A stretch of DNA of 64,000 bases from Leucaena leucocephala (lineage: Eukaryota; Streptophyta; Magnoliopsida; Fabales; Fabaceae): contig CM073520.1 in NCBI GenBank assembly GCA_037074615.1, positions 35,397,527-35,461,526 on the forward strand, in the 5' to 3' direction. Below are positions 1 to 11,500 of this stretch, one piece after another. The position numbers and the translations under genes are program-made. The number at the start of each line of letters is the position of its first letter. The stretch's first letter is position 1. The notes beneath the pieces are model-generated. The model was not told the origin of the DNA and searched no databases. It saw only the letters and a program-made list of their open reading frames with translations.

Positions 1-707
1 GCTACGAGTTTGATCTCCGGCATCACAAGCTCGTCCCTCCTCTGACCACTCTTTCGACGCCTCAGCACTCTGCTTCCTCTCTTTCCCTACGCTCCTAGGT
101 TCTGGAATGTTCGAAGTTGAAGATGATGCAATGAGGAGAGTGAAGGAATTGAGGTGTTAAAGCGGAAGAGAAGTCACGTGAATGGGGATTTGGTTAATTG
201 ACATTCAGCGGCGACAAGAAAAAGTCGCCGCTGAAAGTAGACTTTCAGTGGCGACAAGAAAAGTCGCCGCTGAAAGTATAGTTTTAGCGGCGACAAGAAA
301 AGTCGCCGCTGAAAGTCTTATTTTTATCAAATAATTTTTAAAAATAATTTACTTAATAAAATAATGATATTTTCCTCCAATAACTTTTTCAACTTATTAT
401 AAAATTTTTATAAAAATTTTTGGGTAAATAATAACTTCTAACTATTTTTTTAAAATTTTTTAAGAAAATAAGCTTAGTGTCGTCACAGAAGGGTGTGGAC
501 AATTTTTTTTTTATTTTTGAGTTTCTGCGGCGACATGATATTGTCACCGCTGAAAGTCTTACTTTCAGCGACGACAAAATAAAGTCGCCGCTGAAAGTCT
601 TACTTTTAGCGGCGACAAAAAATGTCGCCGCTGAAAACATATTTTTAGCGGCGACTTTTTATGTCGCCGCTGAAAAGTTGTCACCAAATCAATAATTTTT
701 TGTAGTG
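1..707. mobile_element. Right end of a CACTA (En/Spm-like) DNA transposon, cut by the window edge
   Basis: Position 707 closes the outward end TTTTTTGTAGTG, the reverse complement of the CACTACAAAAAA terminus typical of plant CACTA elements. Inside it, from about 200 to 690, are repeated short palindromes built on AGCGGCGAC...GTCGCCGCT, the subterminal repeats expected of this superfamily. The next three bases (ACG, 708-710) would be the target-site duplication, but the left end lies outside the window and this cannot be confirmed. Positions 1-170 are less AT-rich and may be internal element sequence or a captured fragment; I recognise no transposase domain there. Confidence 0.75.
198..680. 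repeat. Palindromic subterminal repeat array of the CACTA element
   Basis: At least five units pair an AGCGGCGACA-type arm with a TGTCGCCGCT-type arm separated by 6-10 A/T-rich bases, and are joined by GAAAGT-like linkers. Each unit can form a hairpin. The array is split by an AT-rich stretch at about 320-520. In CACTA elements such repeats bind the transposase; that role is known for the superfamily and inferred here. Confidence 0.75.
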
Positions 708-1629
708 ACGTTGGCATACATGTTTGAACAAGATTGCTCACGTACGTACGAATCTCTCTTTCAATATCGTGTCTTATAGGTAGAGTCATCAATCACCTCC
801 CCAAACAATAAACGACGTTAGTCCTTAATAAAAGGTATCAATGTTTAAGGATTATATGTTACATGTGACCAGAACAACAAGAAAGAATAATATTCCATAT
901 TAAAAATCATGTGAAACTACAATGACATCTAAATTAGTTTTTCCTATTATATACACTCATTCAAACTTGTTACATATGTTTATTTGCGCCCCGGTTCAAA
1001 TCCACTACTTGAAATAAAAAGAGATATATAGATACTCATCACCCAACTGGAACTAGCTAGCTAGAAGGCGGGAAGAAGCATGAGTCATGTGGAAGATCAA
1101 ATCATGTTGATGTTAGATACAAAAATGAATGAAAAAAGGTACTCGTTAAAAAGATATGAAATGCAAAGGGATAACAAGAAGAAAAGATGATTGGAAAAAG
1201 TGACAAAAGAATCAAAGGTAAAAAAAAAAAAGAGTAAACTAAAGGTTCCAATCATCGTCATCTTCATCATTAATTAGTAGTGTTGCCAACACATATTCCG
1301 AATTCATATTTAAAGACGCAGGGGCCAATAACATGCATGAATGAATGAATATTGAAAAGGGAATGTAACAATTGATAATGGAGTGAGTGAAACAGATTAG
1401 ATTTGATGGGGATATATCATCATGATGACGATGATGATAATGCTGCAACTAATTAGAAGGAACCTCCGATAATAATATTTTTGAGTTCCCATGCATGGTT
1501 TTTCGTTTTTTTTCAATCAATCTAATTTAAAGCAACGTAGGCCTCCCTTTGCCTTTCTATCCTTTCCAACTTTTGTCTCTTATCCTAACTTCCAAATTCT
1601 ATGGGGTACCCTCCCTAATCCCACCCTAA

Positions 1630-1633
<4 letters not shown>

Positions 1634-1662
<29 letters not shown>
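1634..1662. repeat. (TA)n microsatellite
   Basis: About 14 uninterrupted TA dinucleotides are visible directly. No function is inferred. Confidence 0.95.
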
Positions 1663-2319
1663 CCACCATGCATATATATAGGGGGTTAAGGAAGAATACA
1701 TCCTTAAGGAGTTGTACTTTTAACCAATCACTGCTAAAAAACACTCATCCAATACTTACTTACTGTAGGACATAATTGAAAAGTTAAAAAGTTAACTTTA
1801 TTTTTAAATATAAGATTTATTTTATATATTTATTAACTTCTTTTAAATTATCTTTACTGATATCCTTTCAACAATAATCAAGTAAGAAAATGAACGAGAG
1901 AATTAAGGAAGATGATTATAATGTTTTAAAAAAATATGATATATTAATTAACTTTCTTAATCTAATCAAATTAGTTAAATATATTATATGTTAATTACCA
2001 GATAATTAGTTTTTTTATACCGGTTAAAAAGGGTTTTCTACATTAATTCTATTAATCAAGATAGAAAGTCTAAGCTTTCTCCACCGTTTGTACAACCGTG
2101 TAAAAAAAACCAATTGTACAATGGTTGTTGCTAACCGAAGTAGAAGCTTGACAAACTAATTAACGTTTTATACGAGTAGAAAGTCATACTTTCTGTCGCA
2201 GTTTATTATCACAACTGATGTAGAAGGTGCTTTATTACAATGCAATTGGTGTAAAAAAAAATTCTAATAATTTATTGTTTCTTCGTTAACCCCCTATATA
2301 CAGTTAACAAAAATAGTTT

Positions 2320-2870
2320 CCAAGTATGTATTTGGATAGGATTTTTGAAATGGGTTTATAAAAAAAATAGCTTTTTGACAGCTTATAGAAAATGACTTTT
2401 GGAGAAGAGTTTATGAAAAAAAATAATTTTGAATAAATGAGTGTTTGGATAGTTATTTTTAAAAATACTTTTATTATTAGTAAATTACGAAAAATAGTAT
2501 AAGTATTAAATAAGAAAATATAAGATATAAGAGGAGAAATGAGAGATGGTATAAGAAAAGAAAAGATAGAGGGTATAAGAAAAAATAGGAGAGAGAAGAG
2601 ATAGTGTAAGAAAAAGTATGAGAGAAAAGAGATAGTGTAAGAAAAAGTAGGGGTAATATAGTAATTGGTTAGTTTATAAACTATTTTACTATTTCATAAG
2701 CTACTCTGACCAGTTTATCTGAAACCTTAGTTTTAAAATATAGTTTAATCTAAAAACCCATTTAAATAAATATAACTATTTATTTTAAAATTTTTCTAAA
2801 TTTAAGTTTTACCCAAAAGAACTTTTAAGGCTATAGTTTTATTGCTAACCAAACATACCCATATAGTACA
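2320..2870. repeat. Dispersed ~500 bp repeat, copy 1
   Basis: This segment aligns by eye with 7540-8034 in the same orientation. Shared stretches include GACTTTTGGAGAAGAGTTTA and TTTTATTATT(A/G)GTAAATTACG, plus a purine-rich AGAGAGA/GTAAGAAAAA middle. The copy starts with TTTGGATAGG and ends near AACCAAACATACCC, which are weakly inverted, so it may be a non-autonomous DNA transposon. No coding capacity is seen. Confidence 0.7.
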
Positions 2871-3394
2871 ACCTATCAAAACTTAAATTAAATCACAAGT
2901 CACAAGTGTACAATTCAAATAAAATTAAATTTACTCAACTAAAAATTATTTCAATTAATAACTTTCTAAGGTTAACTGTTTTTTAATCAATATAGAAAAT
3001 CATTAATTACAGTCCCACTGCTTATTTATGAAATTGTCATCTGTTTTACATCATCTATTCCATAGCAACTGGGGTAAAAAAGGCACGGTTAAAAACGCAT
3101 TTTACTAGTGACATAGATATATTCTTTATTTATGGTAAAAACTCCTATAGAAAATGATAAATATCTGCCCAACATTTTACATGAAGGTGAAATTCATTAA
3201 TGAATAGAAAGGTATTAGACCTGTGTGTCCACCAATAAAAAAGGATTTGCTTGATCGTCCCGTTATGGAATCGAGTAACACGTTTCACTTTTGCCAAATA
3301 TTAAATCCAGAAAACAAGACAAACATTCTAACATTATGCCTTTTTGAGGACTTTCGTAGATGCTCCCAGATTCCTTTTGCTCTCCTTTATTTTC

Positions 3395-3568
3395 CCAAAC
3401 GTCTTTTCCCCTTCTAGATTCTGACAAGATCAGTGATATGATGTTACGTTAACTTCATAAAAATACACACTTTTATATTTGTACACACCGTCCCACGCCT
3501 TATTCTCTTACATAGTGTCCTTGCAAATCTCTGTTTTTAGTGCTTTCTAAGTAATTGTAGCAAAAGGT
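3395..3568. repeat. Local direct duplication, copy A
   Basis: This copy matches 3930-4104 at an offset of about 535 bp. Shared blocks include GATCAGTGATATGATGTTAC, CACACCGTCCCACGCCTT and AATCTCTGTTTT. The copies differ by several substitutions and short indels, so the duplication is not recent. Confidence 0.8.
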
Positions 3569-3929
3569 TCTCAGCGTGTTTGAAACCACATAAACTATGA
3601 ACTATGATTCTACGAGTTTTTTTAGATAAAATCTTGATTTAAATTTTTTTAAAATAAATAATTATATTTATTAAAAAAAATTAAACTATAATTTAAAATT
3701 AAAATTTTAAATAAATTATTAAAATTAATTTTTAAAATAATAAAAAAATTTATAAACTATATAATTATTATTTTATTTTAATTTTTTTACTATCTTCTTT
3801 TTCCTCTCAATCCTCCCAATTCCCTTTCCTCTCTCCACCGTATCCTTGCGGTAATAGAAAAATCTGCTGCTCTATGCTCACCGTAAAAAAGAAAGGACGA
3901 AGAAAGGTGGTGCCGTGCATCTCGCCGTG

Positions 3930-4104
3930 CCAAACATCTTTTGCCCTTTTAGATTCTGAAAAGATCAGTGATATGATGTTACGTAACTTCATAAAAATAC
4001 TAACTTTCATATTTTGCACACACCGTCCCACGCCTTGTTTTCTTACATGGTGTCCTTGAAAATCTCTGTTTTGAGTGCTTTCTAAGGAATTGTCGCGTAA
4101 GGGT
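3930..4104. repeat. Local direct duplication, copy B
   Basis: This is the partner of 3395-3568. The sequence between the two copies is AT-rich and unrelated to either. Confidence 0.8.
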
Positions 4105-4317
4105 TTCACATATAGACATATCCCGTACTAATTAAACGGAGAAAATTTGATAATTAATTTATAAATATTAAAAAAATTAATTAAATCAATTATTTATAAA
4201 AAAAATATACGTTAGTTTTTTTTAAAGTATGTATCTTAATTATTTATATTTAAGACTATTCTTTGATAAAAACCTTCTCTTAATTAATAAATACAACTAA
4301 TATATATAAAGAGTTTA

Positions 4318-5498
4318 TACTACAAAAAAATTGAGTTTTAACGGTGACCTACCAAAGTCGTCGTTAAATATTTTTAGTAGTGATATTTTGTCACTAGCAA
4401 GTCGCCGTCTATAAACATTGACGGTGACAACTAAAAGTCATCGTTAAATATCAACAATTAGCGATGACATTAAGTTGCCACTAAAAGTTCAACAGAAGTC
4501 ATCAAAACAATTATTGCCACCAAAGGCAGGGTAAAGGCGACAACAAATAAAGTCGTCACCTAAAATTTGAATCAGCGATGATTGAAATTGTTGTCACTTA
4601 AAGTTGAATTAACGGCGACATGAACTTTTATCACCTAAAGTAAAATCTGTAGCGACAATTGTCACCATTGAAAGTTGATATTATTTTAAAAATTCTTCTT
4701 TAATTTTTCTTATATGAAAACATGTAATTTAATAATAAAAATAAATAACAAAATAAATCAAAATCTAATGACATTGATGAATAATTCAAATCATCATATA
4801 AAATATCAAATTATTACAAATATTTAAACATATTTAAAAAGAAAAGAAAATTATTTAGTTTATATATAAGTATTATATGGAATGACCAATATTAAGAGTA
4901 TAAAAAGTAGGTACATGTGGTTGCCCTCTCTACATCAAGTCAGTGAATTGAGCTTGTATCATTTGCTCTATTTGCTCAATTAGTCTTTACTCAAATTATA
5001 CATATTATTCTTCCATCTTTGCATGCTCTGCCTCTATTTTTTCTCTCTCCTCTTGAAATTTTTTTATCAAACTCTTCTTGAAATTAGGCACGCATACTTT
5101 ACACAACTAAACTATTACTAGATCGAAAGCGATTTCTCTTCCTTGATAGTTCCACTCCATACCCTTTCCCGCATACTTCGCTGCTGAACGTGACAAAAGT
5201 CGCCTCTAATCATACATTTTATGGCAACAATTAAATTATAGATTTTCTGCCGTGAAACATATATGTCATGGCAAATACTATGATCTTACTTGTCGCCACA
5301 AAAAATATTGACCTCCTGTGACGACAATTAGTATTATCGTAGAAAGTTTGACTTTCAGCAGCAACTAAAAAAAATCGCCGCAAAAACTCAGGACTTTCAA
5401 CGATGACATAGAAAGTTACAGGTGAAAATCTAATTTCAGTGACAACTGTCTTTGTCGCAACTGAAAAATTGTCGCCAAAACTCTATTTTTTTATAGTG
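4318..5498. mobile_element. Complete non-autonomous CACTA-family element with TTA target-site duplication
   Basis: The left end reads TACTACAAAAAAATTGAG and the right end, reverse-complemented, reads CACTATAAAAAAATAGAG, giving imperfect terminal inverted repeats of about 20 bp. Both flanks carry TTA (4315-4317 and 5499-5501), matching the 3 bp target-site duplication of CACTA elements. Both subterminal zones hold degenerate copies of the (A/G)CGGCGAC / GTCGCCG palindromes also seen at 198-680, so the two elements belong to one family. At 1,181 bp it is too short for a transposase and none is seen. The leftmost base is T where C is expected. Confidence 0.85.
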
Positions 5499-7539
5499 TT
5501 AGGAAAAGAATTTTAAACTTGGAGTTTTTTTTTAAATAACATTATGAGGCAGCCGATTTTAAAAATAGTTAAAGAATTTTAATTTATTCTAGATAAAACA
5601 TGTGTTGTATAAAAGTCATGTTTAGTAAGAAAATCAAACCATCAAAATAATATATAATCCCTTTAGTCTTAAATGTAGAAGTTGGAGAGATATATTTTTG
5701 GTTTAAAATGTAAAACCCTAACCTGGTTTTATCTCTCAAACTCAAAGTTATTATTTTCCCCCAAAATTAATGTATATAATCAATGAATTAGTTTCTACTA
5801 ATATAAATGATTAAAAAAAATTCTTTAACGAATAAACATTTTTTCTACAAACAAATAGGTTAACTAATTTATATAATTATGTGAATTAATTATCCAGTAT
5901 GTTCTTATATTTAAAATAAGGAGTAAAATATTTGATAAAGTATAGTATCATTCATATATAATTTCTTATATTTTAATTGTAAGAGCTAATTGATTTTTTT
6001 AGATTGGTTCAGGAAGTCAAATAAATCAATTAATTATATGATTAAATCTATCATCTCTTAAGATGAATTCATTTTATATACTCTTCAATATGTCTAAATT
6101 AGTTAATTACATCTTATATTAGTTATAATTAAATAATTTATTTAATTTTATAAATTTATATAAAAAGGTTAATTACTCATTTTACTAGGTCGTATCTTTA
6201 CAAAAGGAACGTGGTTAAAGGGGTTGGTTATTAGAGGAGGAAGTAGAAGAAAGCAGGGTAACGCATATACGTAGAGAGTGAAAATCAAAGAGAAAGTGAG
6301 GGATGCGATGCGAGTGTACGGCGACAACACATAAAACATCACGAACCTTCCTTCCTGGTTTCCCAAGCTCCTTCGTATCCACGTCATCTTCTCCTCCTCC
6401 CATTTTCGATAATTCCAACCTTCCTCTCTCTATTAACCCTATATACGGTACTATAAACTCATTCTTCTCTTGTTTCCATACTTTCAACTACCAACTAATT
6501 ACTATCACTAGTATTTAATGAAATGGCTCCTTATCCCTGTCGTGGAGTGATACAGCGTAGGAAGTAAAGAAAGGAAAGAGCAGTCTGCCCTCTCTCTGTT
6601 TCTTTTGAGATTGACAGAAACAGAAGACACCAATCAATTATAGCTCTTTAAATTGGAAAAATGTTAAGAAGAAATGGTAAACTTGAACAGGAATAAAGTA
6701 GGATATATATATATATATATGAGAGGATAGAGAGTTAATGGGATTTGGTATAGTGTTAATTAATGGTGGATTTGTTGATTTATACAAGGAACATGCGTAT
6801 CTATCACGTTCATGCAAGTATTTGGTTGTAGACCAATGAAAGAGCCACTCTTGTTGCTCTTGCTCCTTCGTTGGCTCTACACATTTGCATTCTGAAGTCG
6901 TATATATTTTAAGTACAAATAATTCTCATCATACTCGTAGCTGTCCCTGCAAACTCAGATTTTGATTTAATTAATAGCATTCATGTTCAATTGTGGTCCC
7001 TCCCGTCGGAGAAGAATGTCCTGAGACCCACAGACCCGGTAGCCACCCTGACTTGGCTCTCCGATGTCCCTCCAGACCCTCACTGCCCCCCACCAATCTA
7101 TGCATCCCCCATCACTTATATATATTCACAAAATCTATATTTATAACCCACACATTATCTGACCAGTTGGTTATAAATTTGGTAGAAGTAGATTAAAATA
7201 TTATATTTAAAATGTAATTAATTCTTACGTTTAAAATGAGAGGAGTATTGAGTCTCATATTAAGAGGAGCTGTATAAAACTTTGTACTCTCCAGTTCCAG
7301 CATGGAGCGAGCTGTGCTAATTGAGAGGGTTATCTGTGGAGAGTTCATGCGGCTAATATTGTTTTTCTTTTAGATGGAGAGACCATAGTAAAAAAAATTT
7401 ACTATTCCAGGAATTTTTTCTCTATTTTCCCCCCTTTAATTTTTCCCCCTATATAAACATAGGGTAAATGTTTAAATATCTTTAAAATGTATCTTGTAAA
7501 AGGGGAATATGACAGATCTAACAATATATTGTATCTAAT

Positions 7540-8034
7540 AATGGGTCGTTTTGATAAGATTTTAGAAATGAGTTTATGATAAAAAAGGCTTTTGAGCAGC
7601 TTTTAGAAAATGACTTTTGGAGAAGAGTTTATGAAAAAAATAATTTTGAATAAATAAATATTTGGATAGTTATTTCTAAAAATACTTTTATTATTGGTAA
7701 ATTACGAAAAAGGGTATAAGTATTAAATGAGGAGAGATAAGAGATGAGAGGAGAGAGTGTGTAAGAAAAAGGAGAGAGGGTGTAAGAAAAAGTAGGAGAG
7801 ATGAGAGGGGGTGTAAGAAAAAATAGAGGTGATATAGTAATTAGTTAATTCATAAACTCTTTTATTATTTTATAAACTACTCTGACCAGTTTATCTGAAA
7901 CTTTAATTTTAAACTATAATTTAATCTACAAACCTATTTGAATAAATATAACTGGTTGTTTTAAAATTTCTCAAAATATAAATTTTATCTGAATTTAAGT
8001 TTAAAACTTAAATTTTAAGAAATTTCAAATAGGC
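7540..8034. repeat. Dispersed ~500 bp repeat, copy 2
   Basis: This is the same family and orientation as 2320-2870, about 5.2 kb away. The match runs through the central GACTTTTGGAGAAGAGTTTA block, the purine-rich GAGAGA/GTAAGAAAAA stretch and the CTACTCTGACCAGTTTATCT block. Divergence is by substitutions and small indels. Confidence 0.7.
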
Positions 8035-8173
8035 CTAATAAAAAAGAACTGGAAGTACTAGTGTTCCAAAAACATTAGTGCTCCTAACCCTTCAATATTT
8101 CATTAATTGATTATTACTATGAAAATAAAATGTGAAATACTAATGATGGATGGGTATTCATATCCGACACGCA

Positions 8174-8174
8174 A

Positions 8175-8224
<50 letters not shown>
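8174..8224. repeat. Compound (AT)n(GT)n(AT)n microsatellite
   Basis: An AT run, about 12 GT repeats and a second AT run lie about 280 bp upstream of the CNGC2 start codon. The tract is directly visible and likely to be length-polymorphic. Confidence 0.95.
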
Positions 8225-8506
8225 CACTTGACTCGGATCAAGGAACCACGTAAGCATTTCTCTCTAACTAGCGGAATCCCGTTCGTTACTTACCTGCACT
8301 GGGCACGAATTCAATTTCAACGCCCCACCACCCTTCCCCGCCTCTTCCCAACCGTTTAAGCCCCTCTGAGCTTCTTCTCTTCCTACTATCACTCATGTGA
8401 TCCTTCCCTCAACTCTATTCCCCCCCTCAATTTCCTCTACCTTCTCAATTCTCCATCACTCTCTTCATTTCTTCTTCTTCTCTCCCATGGTTACTCTGCA
8501 TCCACA

Positions 8507-11500
8507 ATGCCCGCCTTCTCCTTCTCTCTCCTCCGGTACATTATTCTCTCTCTCCCTTCTCCCCATTTCTATCACTTCTCACTCTAATGAGCGCCTTTCA
8601 ATTGCTTTAACTACTTCATTCATACCTACATTACTCCCTAACGTCTGATTTTCTTCTTCTTTGACTCTAGGTGGATCGGTCGACAGCTCCTGGGAAATAA
8701 TTCTATAAGCACCGGCGGCGACGCCGTAGATAACAACTTCATCGAGTGCTACGCTTGCACTCAGGTCGGCTTGCCTGTCTTCCACTCCACCAGCTGCGAC
8801 GGCTATAACCAGCTCCAATGGGAGGCCTCCGCCGGTTCTTCCCTGATCCCCATCCAGAGCCGAACAGCCCACCGTTGCCAGACGACCAGGCCCAAATCGG
8901 GTCCGTTCGGGCAAGTTCTCGACCCGCGAAGCAAGCGCGTGCAGTCATGGAACAGAGCGTTTCTGATATCGCGTGGGATGGCGCTGGCCATCGACCCGTT
9001 GTTCTTCTACGCGCTGTCCATCGGCAGGGAAGGGAGGCCGTGTCTGTACATGGATGAACGGTTGGCGGCAACCGTGACGGTGCTTCGCACGTGCGTGGAC
9101 GCGATGCACGTTTTCCACGTATGGCTTCAGTTGCGGATGGCTTACGTGTCGAAGGAATCGACGGTGGTTGGGTGCGGGAAGCTTGTATGGGATGCACGTG
9201 CCATAGCGGCGCATTACCTGGGTTCATTCAGGCGGTTCTGGTTCGATGCGTTCGTCATCTTCCCAATTCCGCAGGTAAACACGTTGTTCTATATATGACT
9301 TTTTATGTAAAAAGAGAAAACGAAAAGATCCCTCTGGATGCTTTTTTGAGAAAAATAAAAATAAAAATTTACACCTCTTGTCAATTTATTAGGATTTGCA
9401 GGATCTCATATACTACCTACATACAGACATGACTTTAAGCTTAACTCTTAATTCTTTCGAAATATCACTTGAAATGAAAATAGTACATATTTAACACAAT
9501 TATTATATGATACCATACGCTTCATCACTTTTCTCGGAATCTTTACACTGATATATTTTAACTGACAACTACACAACTTTTGGATATTAATAATTTGATT
9601 GATTTGATGATCAATGTTTTTTTTTTTTAAAATAAAACATGCGCTTGTGAGAGAGAGAAAGTGAGAGGATGCATATATAATGATAAGTGTTTTTCGCAAC
9701 ACAATACAGTAAATTCAATTAAATTTCATTGGCCCACTCATGCATGTCACGGGGGCCACAAAGAAAAAGTAATGTGAAATCAAGACCGTGTAACGTAAAT
9801 GGAATCCCCTCCCATATTATATTCCTTCAGCTCTCGTAATTTGCCTTTCACTCTAACCTCTTGTCTTGTTCTAGCGTCGTGTGTTAGTAATACAAACTAA
9901 TGAAAAATTATAGACAAACTACAAAGAGTAGCATTACATTGTAATTAATTTATCATCTCAGTCAAAGATGATGTTTGCTTTATATCTGAGCAAACGAGCA
10001 CTTTTGGCTTCTCCTAGCATAGATGCTTACTGTTTTGTAATTACAATACGAAGCGAAACTCTAATGAATACCTCACTTTCATGCATAATTAATCGATGAA
10101 TAAGTTACCTTTGCATGATTAAAAAATTTGCATATATGCATTAGCTATATGTAAAATCAGTTCCTTTCTGACTACGTTTTCTTCGCGTTTGCAGGCTGTG
10201 TTTTGGTTAGTGCTGCCCAAATTAATAAGAGAAGAGCGAATCAAACTCATAATAACGATACTGCTATTAATCTTCCTGTTCCAGTTTCTGCCCAAGGTGT
10301 ACCACAGCACCATCTTGATGAGAAGAATGAAAAAGGTCACCGGCTACATCTTTGGCACCATTTGGTGGGGATTTGGTCTCAATCTCATAGCTTACTTAAT
10401 TGCTTCTCATGTAAGTGATGAATTTCGCATATTATTATGATATGTCTATATCGCTTTTCATCTTTTTCTCATCCATTTGTTAATATAATTAATTTGTAGG
10501 TTACTGGAGGGTGCTGGTATGTGCTGGCAATTCAACGTATTGCATCATGCCTGCAGAAGCAGTGTGAAAGTAGTCCTGGTTGTAATCTGTCTCTTTCATG
10601 CTCAGAGCAGGTATGCTACCAGTATCTGTTGGGAAAAAGCACACTAGAAAATCATCCATGTGCTGGAAACTCCACAGTTGTGAGAAAGACTTCGTGCTTC
10701 GATCTCGAAGGGCCTTTCAATTATGGCATCTACCAGTGGGCTCTTCCAGTCATATCCAGCAATTCCTTGGCTGTCAAGATTCTATATCCCATATTTTGGG
10801 GTTTGATGACCCTCAGGTAATAAGTTCTAAAACACGCTAATTAACTCTCTTGAACTTGAATTATGGTCCATTCTACGTTATGCACACAGTGGATCAACGC
10901 AATTATATAGAACAATTGTTGGTAATGTCTTCTAATATATTGAAAACATCTGTTCAAGGGCTGGTAGTTAGGTGGACAACACAATTTGAAAAGACGTTAC
11001 CTATACTCTCAGGCAGGTGCTTGTAGTTGTAATTAACTTTCTCTTCAGATGCTGTGAATATTCTGAAACATTTTGCTTTTCAAGTCAACTTCTATTGCTT
11101 TGCTTGCTGTTGTAGATTTATAGCTTCAGGAACTCCAATATTGGTTCAAATCAGATATTAGACTCTGCATTGAAATGAACCACGTTGATTTCATGTTATA
11201 TAAACAGTATGGTTTGTCACAGATCAATTAAGAAAACAAATGACATGTAAAATCAAGCTCATTCATTGGCACAGAGATATTCCTAGAAATGATTCTAGGT
11301 GAAATTTGCTAAGAACATTTGGTCAAAGGGTTAAATGTGTCTGCTCAAATCATTCTTCTTGCTGCAGCACCTTTGGCAACATTCTTGAACCTACAAGTCA
11401 CTGGCTAGAAGTAATTTTCAGCATATGCATGGTACTAAGTGGATTACTGCTTTTCACTTTGTTGATTGGGAACATCCAGGTATAAAGATTGAAGACCGTG

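Larger units (their letters stand above)
711..4314. other. Gene-free AT-rich intergenic region
   Basis: No open reading frame here resembles a known protein, and the short frames are scattered in all phases. The stretch holds a (TA)n tract, one copy of a dispersed repeat (2320-2870) and a local direct duplication (3395-3568 and 3930-4104). Around 2030-3115 there are recurring GTAGAAAGTC-like motifs and an end ACTAGTGACA, which might be a decayed transposon, but no matching left end was found. Confidence 0.6.
5502..8506. other. Gene-free intergenic region upstream of CNGC2
   Basis: No protein-like reading frame was recognised. The region contains the second copy of the dispersed repeat (7540-8034), a compound AT/GT microsatellite (8174-8224) and, near 7000-7110, a C-rich patch of about 110 bp unlike its surroundings. 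The last ~150 bp before the CNGC2 start codon are pyrimidine-rich and probably hold its promoter-proximal sequence and 5' UTR. Confidence 0.6.

Noticed and set aside
198..680. CRISPR-like array of repeats
   Set aside because: The units are palindromes with short non-unique linkers next to a CACTA terminus, in a plant nuclear genome. They are subterminal transposon repeats.
1239..1448. 69-residue minus-strand frame
   Set aside because: It is rich in His and Asp from a simple ATG/ATC repeat and has no homologue I recognise.
6169..6518. Overlapping frames on both strands, 71-90 residues
   Set aside because: No similarity to known proteins was seen, no splice context supports them, and they lie in mutually exclusive phases in transposon-rich DNA.
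6993..7196. Short frame in a C-rich patch
   Set aside because: It is only 67 residues with no domain. The composition differs from its surroundings, but nothing supports coding.
8579..9227. Several long minus-strand frames (up to 162 residues) opposite CNGC2 exon 2
   Set aside because: They are antisense shadows of the GC-richer CNGC2 exon and show no recognisable domain.
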